From: DASXAI01 sp963728985
GTDB taxonomy: Bacteria > Actinomycetota > Acidimicrobiia > Acidimicrobiales > Ilumatobacteraceae
DNA length: 64,000 bases
Assembly (NCBI GenBank): GCA_963728985.1
Contig: CAVSME010000006.1
Coordinates: 496,001 to 560,000 of the forward strand
Reading direction: 5' to 3'
The first letter of the stretch is position 1; the number at the start of each line of letters is the position of its first letter. The notes under the pieces are model-generated. The model was not told where the DNA came from, did not search any database, and saw only the letters and a list, made by a program, of their open reading frames with translations. The translations under genes were made by a program, and so were the position numbers. This document shows, one piece after another, positions 8,185-16,318 of this stretch.

Positions 8185-8585
8185 AGCTTGACCGTGGCTG
8201 CTCCCGTGAGCACGGCGTCGCCGTCCTGGTTGACGGTCGTGACCGACACGTCGGCCAGGCGCTCGCCGCCCTCGTCGCGCACGGCGGTGACCTCGGCGGT
8301 GGTGGTCAGTGCGTCGCCCGGGAACACCTGCTTCACGAACCGGACGCCGTACTTCTTCAGCGACTCCACGCCGAACCAGTCGGTGATGACCCGGCCGGTC
8401 ATGCCCATCGTGAGCATGCCGTGAGCGAACACGGACGGGTAGCCCGCCACCTCGGTGGTGAACTTGTCGTCGGAGTGGAGCGGGTTGTAGTCGCCCGAGG
8501 CGCCCGCGTACTGCACGATCTGCGTGCGGCTGAGGTCGTCCACGAGGACGAGCTCCTTCTTGTCGCCGACCTTCACGTCCGTCAT
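8181..8585 (-). CDS. MaoC-family dehydratase
   Basis: 134 residues from ATG 8585. Single hot-dog domain with the R-hydratase motif: YAGASGDYNPLHSDDKF (Asp/His pair) and FAHGMLTMGMTGRVITDW. Single-domain MaoC proteins work as (R)-specific enoyl-CoA hydratases or as the B subunit of HadAB-type dehydratases. Its 5' neighbour is a FAS1-N-like hot-dog protein two bases away, so the two probably form a heterodimer. Confidence 0.92.
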   Translation of the reverse strand: MTDVKVGDKKELVLVDDLSRTQIVQYAGASGDYNPLHSDDKFTTEVAGYPSVFAHGMLTMGMTGRVITDWFGVESLKKYGVRFVKQVFPGDALTTTAEVTAVRDEGGERLADVSVTTVNQDGDAVLTGAATVKL

Positions 8586-8587
8586 CG

Positions 8588-9075
8588 TCAGCCCCCCTGC
8601 TCCACGACCTTCTCGGTGCGCACACCGACGCCCCGAGCGGTGACGACCAGCTCGCCCTTGGCGTTGCGGTACTCGATCACGTTCTCGGAGAACAGGAGCT
8701 TGCCGCCGCGGCGGCCTTCCTTCTCCCACGTCTTGCCGGGCACCTCGGTGCCGGTCAGGACCTCGCCCGCCCGCAGGGGCTGGTGGTACTCGTAGTGCTG
8801 CTCGGCGTGGAGGCCGCCCCCGCCCCCGCCACCGCGCCGCCGCCCGACGACACCTTGCCGGTGGCGTTCTTGCCCGAGCCGAACCACGGTTCACCGGGCT
8901 TCGGCCGGAGGAAGTAGTTCGGGTCGAACTGGGCGCTCGCCTGCACGAACGTCGGCGGTGCCGGCACCACCTCGTCGCCCGACAGGGCGCCGTAGTACGC
9001 CGGGTTGGTGTCGCCGATGGCCCGTGCGAACAGCAGGATGTGCCCGGCCTCGACCGGGAACCGCTCGATCCCCAT
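8588..9075 (-). pseudogene. FAS1-like (MaoC N-type) dehydratase subunit, frameshifted
   Basis: ATG 9075 opens a frame with the hot-dog N-terminal family pattern (FPVEAGHILLFARAIGDTNP, VVPAPPTFVQASAQFDP) up to about KVSSGG; the rest of the domain (LHAEQHYEYHQPLRAGEVL, RRGGKLLFSENVIEYRNA, VGVRTEKV) continues in a second frame and stops at 8588. The switch falls in the run of C (minus-strand G) tracts at 8816-8848, and the total length is one base short of a multiple of three. Either a real frameshift or a homopolymer error; the intact neighbours favour an error. GGAGGG precedes ATG. Likely HadA-like partner of the MaoC protein. Confidence 0.8.
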
Positions 9076-9184
9076 GTTGCCCTCCGATCCGTTTCCATCG
9101 CATCACTCGATGGCCCGCCGGACCATAGTTGCCGTGCACCCACCAACCACCAAACGACGGGTCCGGCCCCTCGTACCGGCGACC

Positions 9185-9209
9185 GAACCGGTCATCACCT
9201 GACCGGTTC
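9185..9209. promoter_or_regulatory. Perfect palindromic operator between dehydratase operon and WYL regulator
   Basis: Two exact 10-bp arms, GAACCGGTCA (9185-9194) and TGACCGGTTC (9200-9209), separated by five bases, 18 bp before the WYL regulator start and 109 bp from the divergent dehydratase start. Symmetry, spacing and position fit the binding site of a dimeric regulator; autoregulation by the adjacent WYL protein is the simplest reading. Confidence 0.65.
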
Positions 9210-9227
9210 TGCTGGCACCATGAGTGC

Positions 9228-10175
9228 GTGCGCGCCGACCGCCTGGTGGCCATCCTCCTCATGCTCCAGGCGCGCGGCCAGGTCACGGCGGCCGATGTCG
9301 CGGCCGAGCTCGAGGTGTCCGAGCGCACGGCGCGGCGCGATCTCGAGGCGCTGGGCATGGCCGGCGTGCCCGTCTACTCCCGCCAGGGCCGCAACGGCGG
9401 CTGGCAGTTGGCCGGCGGTGGCCGCACCGACCTCAGCGGCCTCAACGCCGCCGAGGCCAGGGCGCTGTTCCTCGTGGCGGGGCCCTCGTCGTCGGCGACG
9501 CCGGAGGTCAAGGCGGCCCTGCGCAAGCTGGTGCGGGCCCTCCCCGAGCCCCTGCGCGACGCCGCCGAGGCGGCCCAGACGGCCGTGGTCGTCGACCCGA
9601 CGGGCTGGGACCAACCGGCACGGCCGCGGCCGACACCGGCCCACCTCGACGCGGTGCAGCAGGCCGTGGTGGCGGGCGAGCAGATCACGCTCGGGTACGT
9701 GGCGAGGGACCGCACGGCCAGCAGTCGGGTCGTCCACCCGCTCGGGCTCGCCTCCAAGGGGTCGTCGTGGTACCTCGTGGCCGCCACCGACAGCGGCCTG
9801 CGCACGTTCCGGGTGGACCGCATCACCGCGGTGGCGGCGACCGGCGAGCCGGTCGTGCGCCCCGACGGGTTCGACCTGGCCGACGCCTGGCGCCTGATCG
9901 CCGACGAGGTGGACCAGCGGCGGGCCCCGGTGCGGGCGCGAGCGACGGCGGCGATGGCCTGGGTGGCGGTGCTCCGCCTGACGTTCGGCACCCGCCTGCG
10001 CATCGGCCCGCCGGTGGGCGACGACCGCGTCGAGGTGGAGCTCCGGGGCCACAACCTCCACTCGCTGGCGGCCGAGATCGCCGGGTTCGGTGCCGCCGTC
10101 GAGGTGCTCGACCCGCCGGAGGTGCGCCAGCGCCTGGCCGTTCTGGCGGCCGAGCTGGCCTCGCTCTACGCCTGA
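9228..10175 (+). CDS. WYL-domain helix-turn-helix transcriptional regulator
   Basis: 315 residues from GTG 9228, which places the DNA-binding domain at the very N-terminus as in relatives. Residues 1-60 form an HTH_11/DeoR-like winged helix (LLMLQARGQVTAADVAAELE, SERTARRDLEAL). The WYL domain covers about residues 140-230 (ITLGYVARD, VVHPLGLASKGSSWYLVAATD), and a WCX-like C-terminal extension follows. WYL regulators bind nucleotide or other small ligands. It is divergent from the crotonase/MaoC operon with a perfect palindrome between them and likely controls that operon and itself. Confidence 0.92.
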   Translation: MRADRLVAILLMLQARGQVTAADVAAELEVSERTARRDLEALGMAGVPVYSRQGRNGGWQLAGGGRTDLSGLNAAEARALFLVAGPSSSATPEVKAALRKLVRALPEPLRDAAEAAQTAVVVDPTGWDQPARPRPTPAHLDAVQQAVVAGEQITLGYVARDRTASSRVVHPLGLASKGSSWYLVAATDSGLRTFRVDRITAVAATGEPVVRPDGFDLADAWRLIADEVDQRRAPVRARATAAMAWVAVLRLTFGTRLRIGPPVGDDRVEVELRGHNLHSLAAEIAGFGAAVEVLDPPEVRQRLAVLAAELASLYA

Positions 10176-10220
10176 GCGCGAACAGCTGTATCTGGGGCCG
10201 CGGTCGTACCTCATTACGGC

Positions 10221-11006
10221 GTGGTCGACCTTGCCCCCCAGGACGACCGGCGCACCAGCAGGCCGGGCTCCCCGGGACTCCACGTCGAGATGTTGGGCTG
10301 CTTCCGGGTCCACATCGACGGCCGGGACGTCACCGAGGCGCTCGGCGGCCGGTCGCGATCGGTGTTCCAGTACCTGCTCCTCACCGGTGCGCCGGTTCCA
10401 CGCGACGTCCTGATCGACGTGTGCTGGCCCGAGTTCGACGTCGAGCGGGGCCGGAACAACCTCAACGTGGCCATCACCGGCATCCGCCGGGCGTTCGGCT
10501 ACCGCGAGATCGTGCGCCACCGGGCTGGCGCGTACCGCATCGACCCGGACATCGAGACCTGGGTCGACGTCACCACGTTCACCGATCTCCTCCAGGACGC
10601 CCACCGGCTCGGCGGCGACCGAGCCGAGACCGCCATCACTCTGTACCGCCAGGCGGTGGCCCTGTACCGGGGTGAGCTGCTGCCCGAGGCCCGCTACTGC
10701 GACTGGATGGAGCGGCGCCGGCGGTTCCTCGTGCAGGGCCACCTCGACGCGGTGAAGCGGCTCGCCGCGCTATGCCGAGACAAGGGCAACCTGTTCGAGG
10801 CGGCATGGGCGGCCCAGCTCGGGCTGCTGGTCGACGACCTCGACGAGGAGCTGGTGGAGTCCTGGCTGCAGACGCTGGCCGATCGCCGGGCCAACCGGCG
10901 CGTCGACGTCGCCCTACGCACGTACTCCGATCGCCTGGAGGAGGAGCTCGGCGTGCGGCCGTCGGCCCGGTTGCTCGCCTTCGCCACCGACCGCCGAGCC
11001 AGCTGA
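10221..11006 (+). CDS. SARP-like BTAD-domain transcriptional regulator
   Basis: 261 residues from GTG 10221; ATG 10290 is an alternative. About residues 23-110 form an OmpR-like winged helix (LGCFRVHIDG, NNLNVAITGIRRAF, YRIDPDIETWVDVTTF), followed by a BTAD helical domain (ALYRGELLPEARYCDWMERRR, RLEEELGVRPSARLL). This is the AfsR/DnrI/RedD layout without extra NTPase or TPR domains. SARPs usually activate secondary-metabolite clusters, but no such cluster is visible here, so the target is unknown. Confidence 0.88.
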   Translation: MVDLAPQDDRRTSRPGSPGLHVEMLGCFRVHIDGRDVTEALGGRSRSVFQYLLLTGAPVPRDVLIDVCWPEFDVERGRNNLNVAITGIRRAFGYREIVRHRAGAYRIDPDIETWVDVTTFTDLLQDAHRLGGDRAETAITLYRQAVALYRGELLPEARYCDWMERRRRFLVQGHLDAVKRLAALCRDKGNLFEAAWAAQLGLLVDDLDEELVESWLQTLADRRANRRVDVALRTYSDRLEEELGVRPSARLLAFATDRRAS

Positions 11007-11023
11007 CCGAGTCAGGGGTGCGT

Positions 11024-11103
11024 GCCGGCGCAGTGCGCCGGCGGAGCCGCCGCTCGCGGGATTGTCTGAGCACAGCGAGTCGGCGCCGAAGAGGCGCCGC
11101 ATC
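11024..11103 (+). repeat. Dispersed palindromic element, copy 2
   Basis: Palindrome GCCGGCGCAGTGCGCCGGC (11024-11042), spacer, core CGCGGGATTGTCTGAGCACA, then inverted repeat CGGCGCCGAAGAGGCGCCG (11081-11099) at the stop codon of the convergent yceI gene. Both ends can form hairpins. Confidence 0.85.
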
Positions 11104-11701
11104 AGTACGGCAGGTCGGCTTCGACGTCGATGGTGATCTGCACCTCGTTGCCGACGATGAAGCCTTCCGTGGCGGGCAGGGGGAAGTTGGTGGTGACGGC
11201 GTAGTCGCGCCGGTCGATCTCGGTGGTGGCGGTGAACCCCAGCTTGGCCTGGGCCACCTTGCCCGCCGGAAGGGCCCCGTTGAACACCGTGTCGAGCACG
11301 ACCTCGCGGGTGACGTCGCGGATGGTGAGGTCGCCGGTGATGGCCCAGCGGTCCCCGGCGACGTGGCGCACGGCGGTGCTGCGGAAGCCGATGGTGGGGT
11401 AGCGCTCCACGTCGAGGAAGTGGTCGCCCCGCAGGTGCTCGTCGGCCTTCGGGTGGATGGTGTCGATGGTGGCGGCGTCGATGCTCACGACCACGGTCGA
11501 ATCCTCGGGCGTCGGCGCGATGTGGATCAGACCGGTGCCGTGGCGGAACCGCCCCCGCATGCGGGTCACGACGAAGTGGCGGGCCTCGAAGGCGAGGCTG
11601 GTGTGCAGCGGATCGATGATCCAGTCGCCGGCGACGGGGACGACGACGCCGTCGACGGTGCGGGTGGCTGGTCCGGGGTCGGGCGGGTTCGATTCGGTCA
11701 T
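11102..11701 (-). CDS. YceI family lipid-binding protein
   Basis: 199 residues from ATG 11701, overlapping the GNAT gene stop. YceI pattern: WIIDPLHTSLAFEARHFVVT near the N-terminus, then VVVSIDAATIDT, HLRGDHFLDVERYPTIGF, AITGDLTIRDVTREVVLDT and ITIDVEADL. The fold is a lipocalin-like barrel that binds isoprenoids or other amphiphiles. Unlike many YceI proteins it has no signal peptide, so cytosolic. Confidence 0.93.
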   Translation of the reverse strand: MTESNPPDPGPATRTVDGVVVPVAGDWIIDPLHTSLAFEARHFVVTRMRGRFRHGTGLIHIAPTPEDSTVVVSIDAATIDTIHPKADEHLRGDHFLDVERYPTIGFRSTAVRHVAGDRWAITGDLTIRDVTREVVLDTVFNGALPAGKVAQAKLGFTATTEIDRRDYAVTTNFPLPATEGFIVGNEVQITIDVEADLPY

Positions 11702-12405
11702 CGGGGCTCCTCGTGGACGACGGCGACGAACTGGACGGGGGTGCGCAGCGTGAAGCCGAGACGTTCGTAGACGCGACGGGCGCCGTCGTTGCCGTCGGCC
11801 ACGTGCAGGAACGGGATGTCGCCGCGGGCCCGGATCTGGGTGGCCACCCGGTGGGTGAGGAGGGCGGCCAGCCCCCGGCCGCGGGCGTCGGGATGGGTGC
11901 ACACCGCGCTGACCTCCGTGAAGCCCGGTGGCTGCAGCCGCTCGCCCGCCATCGCCACCAGCTCGCCGTCTTCGTACACGCCGACGAAGTGGCCCAGCTC
12001 TGACGTGCGCAGGGCGAACGGACCGGGCCGCGTCAGCGTGGCCAGGGCCAGCATGCGCTCGGCCTCGTCAGGTCCGAGGTCGACGATGGCCGGGGTGCCG
12101 TCGAGGGCGCCGTCGATGTCGGGGAGGTCCCACGCCACGAACTGGTTGCCGATCCCGCGGAGGGCAGCGCGCCACCCCGGCGGCAGCGGCGGGACGTCGC
12201 GCCGGAACAGCACGGTGCCGCCACCCGGGCCGACCAGCTCGCCGAGGGCGGCCCATCCGCCGTCGTCGAGGGTGTCGACGGCGCCGAACACCGACAGCGC
12301 CGCCTGGTAGCGGCGGGCCCGGCCGGTGCCTTCGGCCACCGCCTCCTGGCGGGTGCACAGGGCGTGCCAGACCGCGTTGTCGAGCACGTCGTCAGGAGCG
12401 GCCAC
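11698..12405 (-). CDS. GNAT family N-acetyltransferase
   Basis: 235 residues from GTG 12405. The acetyl-CoA binding motif A is CTHPDARGRGLAALLTHRVA, followed by FLHVADGNDGARRVYERLGF, the standard GNAT C-terminal strand-helix. The N-terminal ~110 residues are divergent, as in two-part GNATs of the FR47 type. Coupled to yceI by an ATGA overlap. Substrate unknown. Confidence 0.88.
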   Translation of the reverse strand: MAAPDDVLDNAVWHALCTRQEAVAEGTGRARRYQAALSVFGAVDTLDDGGWAALGELVGPGGGTVLFRRDVPPLPPGWRAALRGIGNQFVAWDLPDIDGALDGTPAIVDLGPDEAERMLALATLTRPGPFALRTSELGHFVGVYEDGELVAMAGERLQPPGFTEVSAVCTHPDARGRGLAALLTHRVATQIRARGDIPFLHVADGNDGARRVYERLGFTLRTPVQFVAVVHEEPR

Positions 12406-12460
12406 GCGTGAAAGGCTGACCAGCGCAGTCGGCCATGTCAACGGAGCGATCAACGACCCG

Positions 12461-12479
12461 TCCGGCGGTTTTCGCCGGA
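12461..12479. other. Short perfect hairpin upstream of acyl-CoA dehydrogenase
   Basis: Arms TCCGGCG and CGCCGGA around GTTTT, in the region between the divergent GNAT and acyl-CoA dehydrogenase genes. It could be an operator or a leader hairpin; nothing decides between these. Confidence 0.35.
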
Positions 12480-12532
12480 GCCCTGTGGGCGAGCGAGACT
12501 CAGGGGCAGGAGCGCGAGCACGGAGGATCGGG

Positions 12533-13804
12533 ATGCCGTACGAGTTCACCGCGAAGGGCCAGGCCACCCTGGAAGAGGTCAAGTCCTTCATGGACGACCA
12601 CATCTATCCGAACGAGGCCGAGTACCGGCAGCAGCAATCCGAGGTCGGCAAGCAGAGCATGCCGCCGATCATGGACAAGCTGAAGGCGGCCGCTCGTGAG
12701 CGGGGGCTGTGGAACCTCTTCCTGCCGCATCTGTCGCCTGACTCGCCCGGCACGAAGCTGTCGAACCTCGACTACGCGCCGATCTCCGAGCAACTCGGCA
12801 AGGTCGGGTTCGCGTCGGAGGCGCTCAACTGCGCCGCGCCCGACACCGGCAACATGGAGATCCTCAACCTCTACGGCTCCGAGAAGGTCAAGCGCGACTG
12901 GCTGGCGCCCCTCCTCGAGGGCGAGATCCGCTCCGCCTTCTCGATGACCGAACCCGACGTGGCCTCGTCGGACGCGACCAACATCGGGTTGCGCATCGAG
13001 CGCGACGGCGACGAGTACGTGCTGAACGGCAAGAAGTGGTTCACCTCCGGCGCGCTGGCGGAGCGCTGCAAGGTCTTCATCGTGATGGGCAAGACCGATC
13101 CCAACGCGTCACGGCACCTGCAGCAGTCGATGATCGCCGTCCCCAAGGAGACGCCGGGCATCAGCTTCGACCGCACGCCCCACGTGTTCGGCTACGAGGA
13201 CCGCGGTGGCCATCCCGAGGTCATCTACGAGAACGTCCGCGTGCCCGCCGACAACCTCCTCGGCGAGGAGGGTGGCGGCTTCGCCATCTCCCAGGCCCGC
13301 CTCGGGCCAGGCCGCATCCACCACTGCATCCGCGCCATCGGCGTGGCCGAGCGGGCCCTCGAGTACATGATCCGCCGCTCGCTCGAGCGCACCACCTTCG
13401 GCACGCTGGTGGCCCAGAAGGGCCTGATCCAGGACTGGATCGCCGAGTCCCGCATCGAGATCGACATGGCCCGTGAGTACGTGCTGCGGGCCGCTCACCT
13501 CATGGACACCGTCGGCAACAAGTCGGCGGCCACGGAGATCTCGGGCATCAAGGTGGCCATCCCGAACATGGCCCTCAAGGTCATCGACCGCGCCATCCAG
13601 GTGCACGGCGCCGGTGGCGTGAGCCAGTACTTCCCGTTGGCCGAGATGTACGCCCACATGCGCACCCTGCGGATCGCCGACGGTCCCGACGAGGTGCACA
13701 AGATGACCATCGCCCGCCGCGAGATCCTGAAGTACGCGCCGGGCTTCCGGATGAACCCGGCGACCGGCAACTCGGGCGAGCCGGTGCCCTTCGCTCGCCC
13801 CTGA
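12533..13804 (+). CDS. Acyl-CoA dehydrogenase (ACAD10/11-like)
   Basis: 423 residues from ATG 12533 behind GGAGGATCGG. Contains FSMTEPDVASSDATN (FAD/substrate loop), YVLNGKKWFTSGA, RIHHCIRAIGVAERALEYM, the RTTFG motif and the C-terminal QVHGAGGVSQYFPLAEMYAHMRTLRIADGPDEVHK, where Asp replaces the catalytic Glu position common in other families but is usual in this branch. Oxidises an acyl-CoA to the enoyl-CoA in fatty or branched acid degradation. The FAD oxidase-like gene follows after one base. Confidence 0.95.
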   Translation: MPYEFTAKGQATLEEVKSFMDDHIYPNEAEYRQQQSEVGKQSMPPIMDKLKAAARERGLWNLFLPHLSPDSPGTKLSNLDYAPISEQLGKVGFASEALNCAAPDTGNMEILNLYGSEKVKRDWLAPLLEGEIRSAFSMTEPDVASSDATNIGLRIERDGDEYVLNGKKWFTSGALAERCKVFIVMGKTDPNASRHLQQSMIAVPKETPGISFDRTPHVFGYEDRGGHPEVIYENVRVPADNLLGEEGGGFAISQARLGPGRIHHCIRAIGVAERALEYMIRRSLERTTFGTLVAQKGLIQDWIAESRIEIDMAREYVLRAAHLMDTVGNKSAATEISGIKVAIPNMALKVIDRAIQVHGAGGVSQYFPLAEMYAHMRTLRIADGPDEVHKMTIARREILKYAPGFRMNPATGNSGEPVPFARP

Positions 13805-13805
13805 G

Positions 13806-14927
13806 GTGCGCGACCGGGTCGCCGATCTCGTGATCGTCGGTGGCGGGGCGATGGGCCTCGCCACCGCGTGGCGGGCGGCGGCCGCCGGTGTGGGCGTCGT
13901 GCTCTTCGAGCAATTCGAGCTCGGTCACGTGCGCGGCGCCTCCCACGGCACCGAGCGCATCTTCCGCTACGGCTACACCGACCGCACGTACGTGCGGCTG
14001 GCGGTCGCGGCCGAAGACGGCTGGAAGCAGCTGGAGACCGACGCCGGCCGTCCGCTCCTCGACCGCATCGGCTCCGTGGACCACGGCGGCGTCGACGAGC
14101 TGCAGGACATGGCGGCGGCGTGCGAGGCCGAGGGGGTGGCCGTCGAGTGGCTGGGCGCCGACCACGCCGAACGCCGGTGGCCCGGCCTGCACTTCGCCTC
14201 GCCCGTGCTCTTCCAGCCCACCGCCGGTCGCATCCGTGCCGCCGACGCGCTCGAGGCGCTCCGGGCCCAGGCCGTCGCCGGGGGAGCCGAGCTGCGCCAG
14301 GAAGAGCTGGTGATCCAGTTGGTGCCCGACAAGGACTGGGTCCGCGTGATCACCGAGACCGGCGCGTACGTGGCCCCGGTGGCGGTGGTGACGGCCGGGG
14401 CGTGGACCGGGCCGCTGCTGTTCGGCCATGTCGATCTCCCGCTCCTCACGACGACCTGTGAGCGGGTCGCGTTCTTCGAACCCCGTGACCCGACGGATCC
14501 GTGGCCGTCGTTCATCCACCGTGGCGCCACCAGCTACTACGGCCAGCCCGGGCCCGACGGGCTGGTGAAGCTCGGCGCCCATCACACCGGCCCGGTGACC
14601 ACAGGGGACACCCGCTCCTTCGACGTGGACCCGCCCGCCCTCGCCGACCTCAGCGAGTACGCCACGGCCTGGCTGCCCGGGCTCGATCCGGTGCCGGTCG
14701 ACGCCACCACGTGCCTCTACACGTCGACGCCGACCGAGGACTTCGTGCTCGATCGCGACGGCCCGATCGTGGTGGGGGCAGGGTTCTCGGGCCACGGCTT
14801 CAAGTTCGTGCCCGAGATCGGCCGCCTGCTGGCGGCGATGGCCCAGGGCGAGGCGCCGCCGGGCAACCCCTTCACGCTGGGGCCGGGTCGGCGTGGCGGG
14901 ATGCTGGGACCGTCGGGCCATCGCTGA
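13806..14927 (+). CDS. FAD-dependent oxidoreductase, sarcosine/N-methyl-amino-acid oxidase-like
   Basis: 373 residues from GTG 13806. Rossmann motif VIVGGGAMGLATAWRAAAAG at the N-terminus, then GASHGTERIFRYGY, which matches the monomeric sarcosine oxidase (SoxA/MTOX) block near the flavin; the C-terminal GPIVVGAGFSGHGFKFVPEIG is the second family signature. The Cys that covalently binds FAD in SoxA lies just before the C-terminal block, and a Cys is present there (TTCLYTSTPTEDFVLD). Its 3' end overlaps the convergent membrane protein by 56 bp. Confidence 0.88.
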   Translation: MRDRVADLVIVGGGAMGLATAWRAAAAGVGVVLFEQFELGHVRGASHGTERIFRYGYTDRTYVRLAVAAEDGWKQLETDAGRPLLDRIGSVDHGGVDELQDMAAACEAEGVAVEWLGADHAERRWPGLHFASPVLFQPTAGRIRAADALEALRAQAVAGGAELRQEELVIQLVPDKDWVRVITETGAYVAPVAVVTAGAWTGPLLFGHVDLPLLTTTCERVAFFEPRDPTDPWPSFIHRGATSYYGQPGPDGLVKLGAHHTGPVTTGDTRSFDVDPPALADLSEYATAWLPGLDPVPVDATTCLYTSTPTEDFVLDRDGPIVVGAGFSGHGFKFVPEIGRLLAAMAQGEAPPGNPFTLGPGRRGGMLGPSGHR

Positions 14928-16047
14928 GCTCCCGTGCGGGGCGGGCGGCGAGGCGGGCGAAGGCGACGACGACGAGCGTCACGAGCAGGGCGTTGCGGGC
15001 CACGGCGGCCCACTGCCACCACGGTGAGCCGGCCACGAAGTCGTCGTAGGCGTGGGCCACCCCCGCCGTGAGCACGGTGGCCGCCGCCGCCAGGACGATG
15101 ACCAGCGCGTCGGCGGCGAGGATGGCGGCGAAGGGCAGCAGCCACACCAGGTACTGCGGGGACAGGACCGGCGCCAGCACGAGCACCGCTCCCACGGCTG
15201 CCAGGCGGGCGTGGTCGGGGGCGAGGCCATCGGGCCGGCGCGCCGCCAGCCACCACGCCACGGCGATGCCGGCCAGGGTGGCCAGCCCCAGCAGGGCGCC
15301 GATCCCGGCGGGCTCGGTGCCGATGCGCCAGGCGCCGCCCTCCACCCGCACCGGACCGCCACTGACGAGGAAGACGAGGGCGCCGACCGTGCTCTCCACC
15401 TGCCAGCCGCGCGAGCGGCCGAAGAACACGACGTCGAGCACGCCGCTCACCCCGCCCACGGCCAGCCACGCGACGCCGGCCACGACCAGCGTCACCACGG
15501 TGGTGCGGGCGGCGCGGTGCTGGCGCTCCACGACGAGCCCGGGCAGGAGCGCGACGGACCAGACCTTGGCCAGCGCCGAGGCGGCCAGGGCGATGCCCCC
15601 GGCGGTGGGCCGGCGCCGCCGCACCAGGGCCAGGCCGCCCAGCGCGAGGGCCACCGAGAGCAGATCGATGCGGGCCAGCACCCAACCGTCCCACAGGAGC
15701 GGGAGCAGCAGCAGGAGCCACGCCGTGGCCGCCCGGCGGCCCCAGCCGGCGGCCAGTGCGGCGGCGACGACGAGGTCGCTGGCCACCTGCGTCAGCACCA
15801 GCAACCGGCCGCCGGTGGTGGCGCTGCCGTGGCCCTCGATGGCCTCGAAGGCGAGATAGCTCACCGGCGGGAAGGCGACGGTCTTGTCCCGGTAGGGCCA
15901 ACCGTCGGCGGCCACGAGGTCGCGGTACTGGAGGTGATCGCCAGTGGTGAACGACGGCTGCTCCCAATCCGTGGTCACCATCACCCGGACGCCGGCGAGG
16001 AGGTGGATGGCGACGAGCGCGCCGATGGCCCAGCGCCAGCGATCCAT
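14872..16047 (-). CDS. GT87/DUF2029-like integral membrane glycosyltransferase
   Basis: 391 residues with roughly ten hydrophobic segments. DHLQYRDLVAADGWPYRD after the first membrane helix carries the acidic residues expected of a GT-C polyprenyl-phosphate-mannose-type enzyme, and VLSPQYLVWLLPF resembles the conserved SPQY..W block of GT87 mannosyltransferases. It probably transfers a sugar from a lipid carrier at the outer face of the membrane. Start ATG 16047 has a TANNNT box 8 nt upstream. Confidence 0.82.
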   Translation of the reverse strand: MDRWRWAIGALVAIHLLAGVRVMVTTDWEQPSFTTGDHLQYRDLVAADGWPYRDKTVAFPPVSYLAFEAIEGHGSATTGGRLLVLTQVASDLVVAAALAAGWGRRAATAWLLLLLPLLWDGWVLARIDLLSVALALGGLALVRRRRPTAGGIALAASALAKVWSVALLPGLVVERQHRAARTTVVTLVVAGVAWLAVGGVSGVLDVVFFGRSRGWQVESTVGALVFLVSGGPVRVEGGAWRIGTEPAGIGALLGLATLAGIAVAWWLAARRPDGLAPDHARLAAVGAVLVLAPVLSPQYLVWLLPFAAILAADALVIVLAAAATVLTAGVAHAYDDFVAGSPWWQWAAVARNALLVTLVVVAFARLAARPARELSDGPTVPASRHADPAPA

Positions 16048-16055
16048 CGGCGCTG

Positions 16056-16061
16056 AACCTA
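16056..16061 (-). promoter_or_regulatory. Leaderless-type -10 box of GT87-like gene
   Basis: TAGGTT on the minus strand, 8 nt before ATG 16047, with no Shine-Dalgarno between. Confidence 0.5.
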
Positions 16062-16078
16062 GGTCTTCGGGGCCGAGG

Positions 16079-16267
16079 TCAGTGCGCGGCGCGGCGGCGG
16101 CGCCCGAGGGCGACGGCGAGGAGGACGACCAGGACGACGGCCAGGATGATGGGCAGGCGTCGGCCGCTCTGGCGATCGAGGGCGGCGCCTTCGACGCTCT
16201 CGGGGTTCGACTCGTAGACCTGGACGTTCGGCGGCACGGGTACGGCCGTCGGATCGGGCTCCGTCAT
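16079..16267 (-). CDS. Small single-pass membrane protein
   Basis: 62 residues from ATG 16267. A short acidic/proline N-terminus is followed by one membrane segment (LPIILAVVLVVLLAVAL) and a Arg-rich end (GRRRRAAH), giving an N-out or N-in single-pass protein with a positive anchor. No family recognised. GC at third positions and a TACGGT box 6 nt upstream support it as a real gene. Confidence 0.65.
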   Translation of the reverse strand: MTEPDPTAVPVPPNVQVYESNPESVEGAALDRQSGRRLPIILAVVLVVLLAVALGRRRRAAH

Positions 16268-16273
16268 CGCGTG

Positions 16274-16279
16274 ACCGTA
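16274..16279 (-). promoter_or_regulatory. Leaderless-type -10 box of small membrane protein
   Basis: TACGGT on the minus strand, 6 nt before ATG 16267. Confidence 0.5.
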
Positions 16280-16306
16280 CCCCGGTGGTTCCGCCATCAA
16301 GCGCGT

Positions 16307-16312
16307 TAGCGT
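16307..16312 (+). promoter_or_regulatory. Leaderless-type -10 box of aldo/keto reductase operon
   Basis: TAGCGT followed by CGCCGC and then ATG 16319; no Shine-Dalgarno. Confidence 0.55.
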
Positions 16313-16318
16313 CGCCGC

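Noticed and set aside
7387..8625. One 412-residue gene covering the crotonase and upstream sequence
   Set aside because: The N-terminal ~147 codons are the shifted reading of the MaoC gene; the crotonase begins at GTG 8184 with a GTGA overlap.
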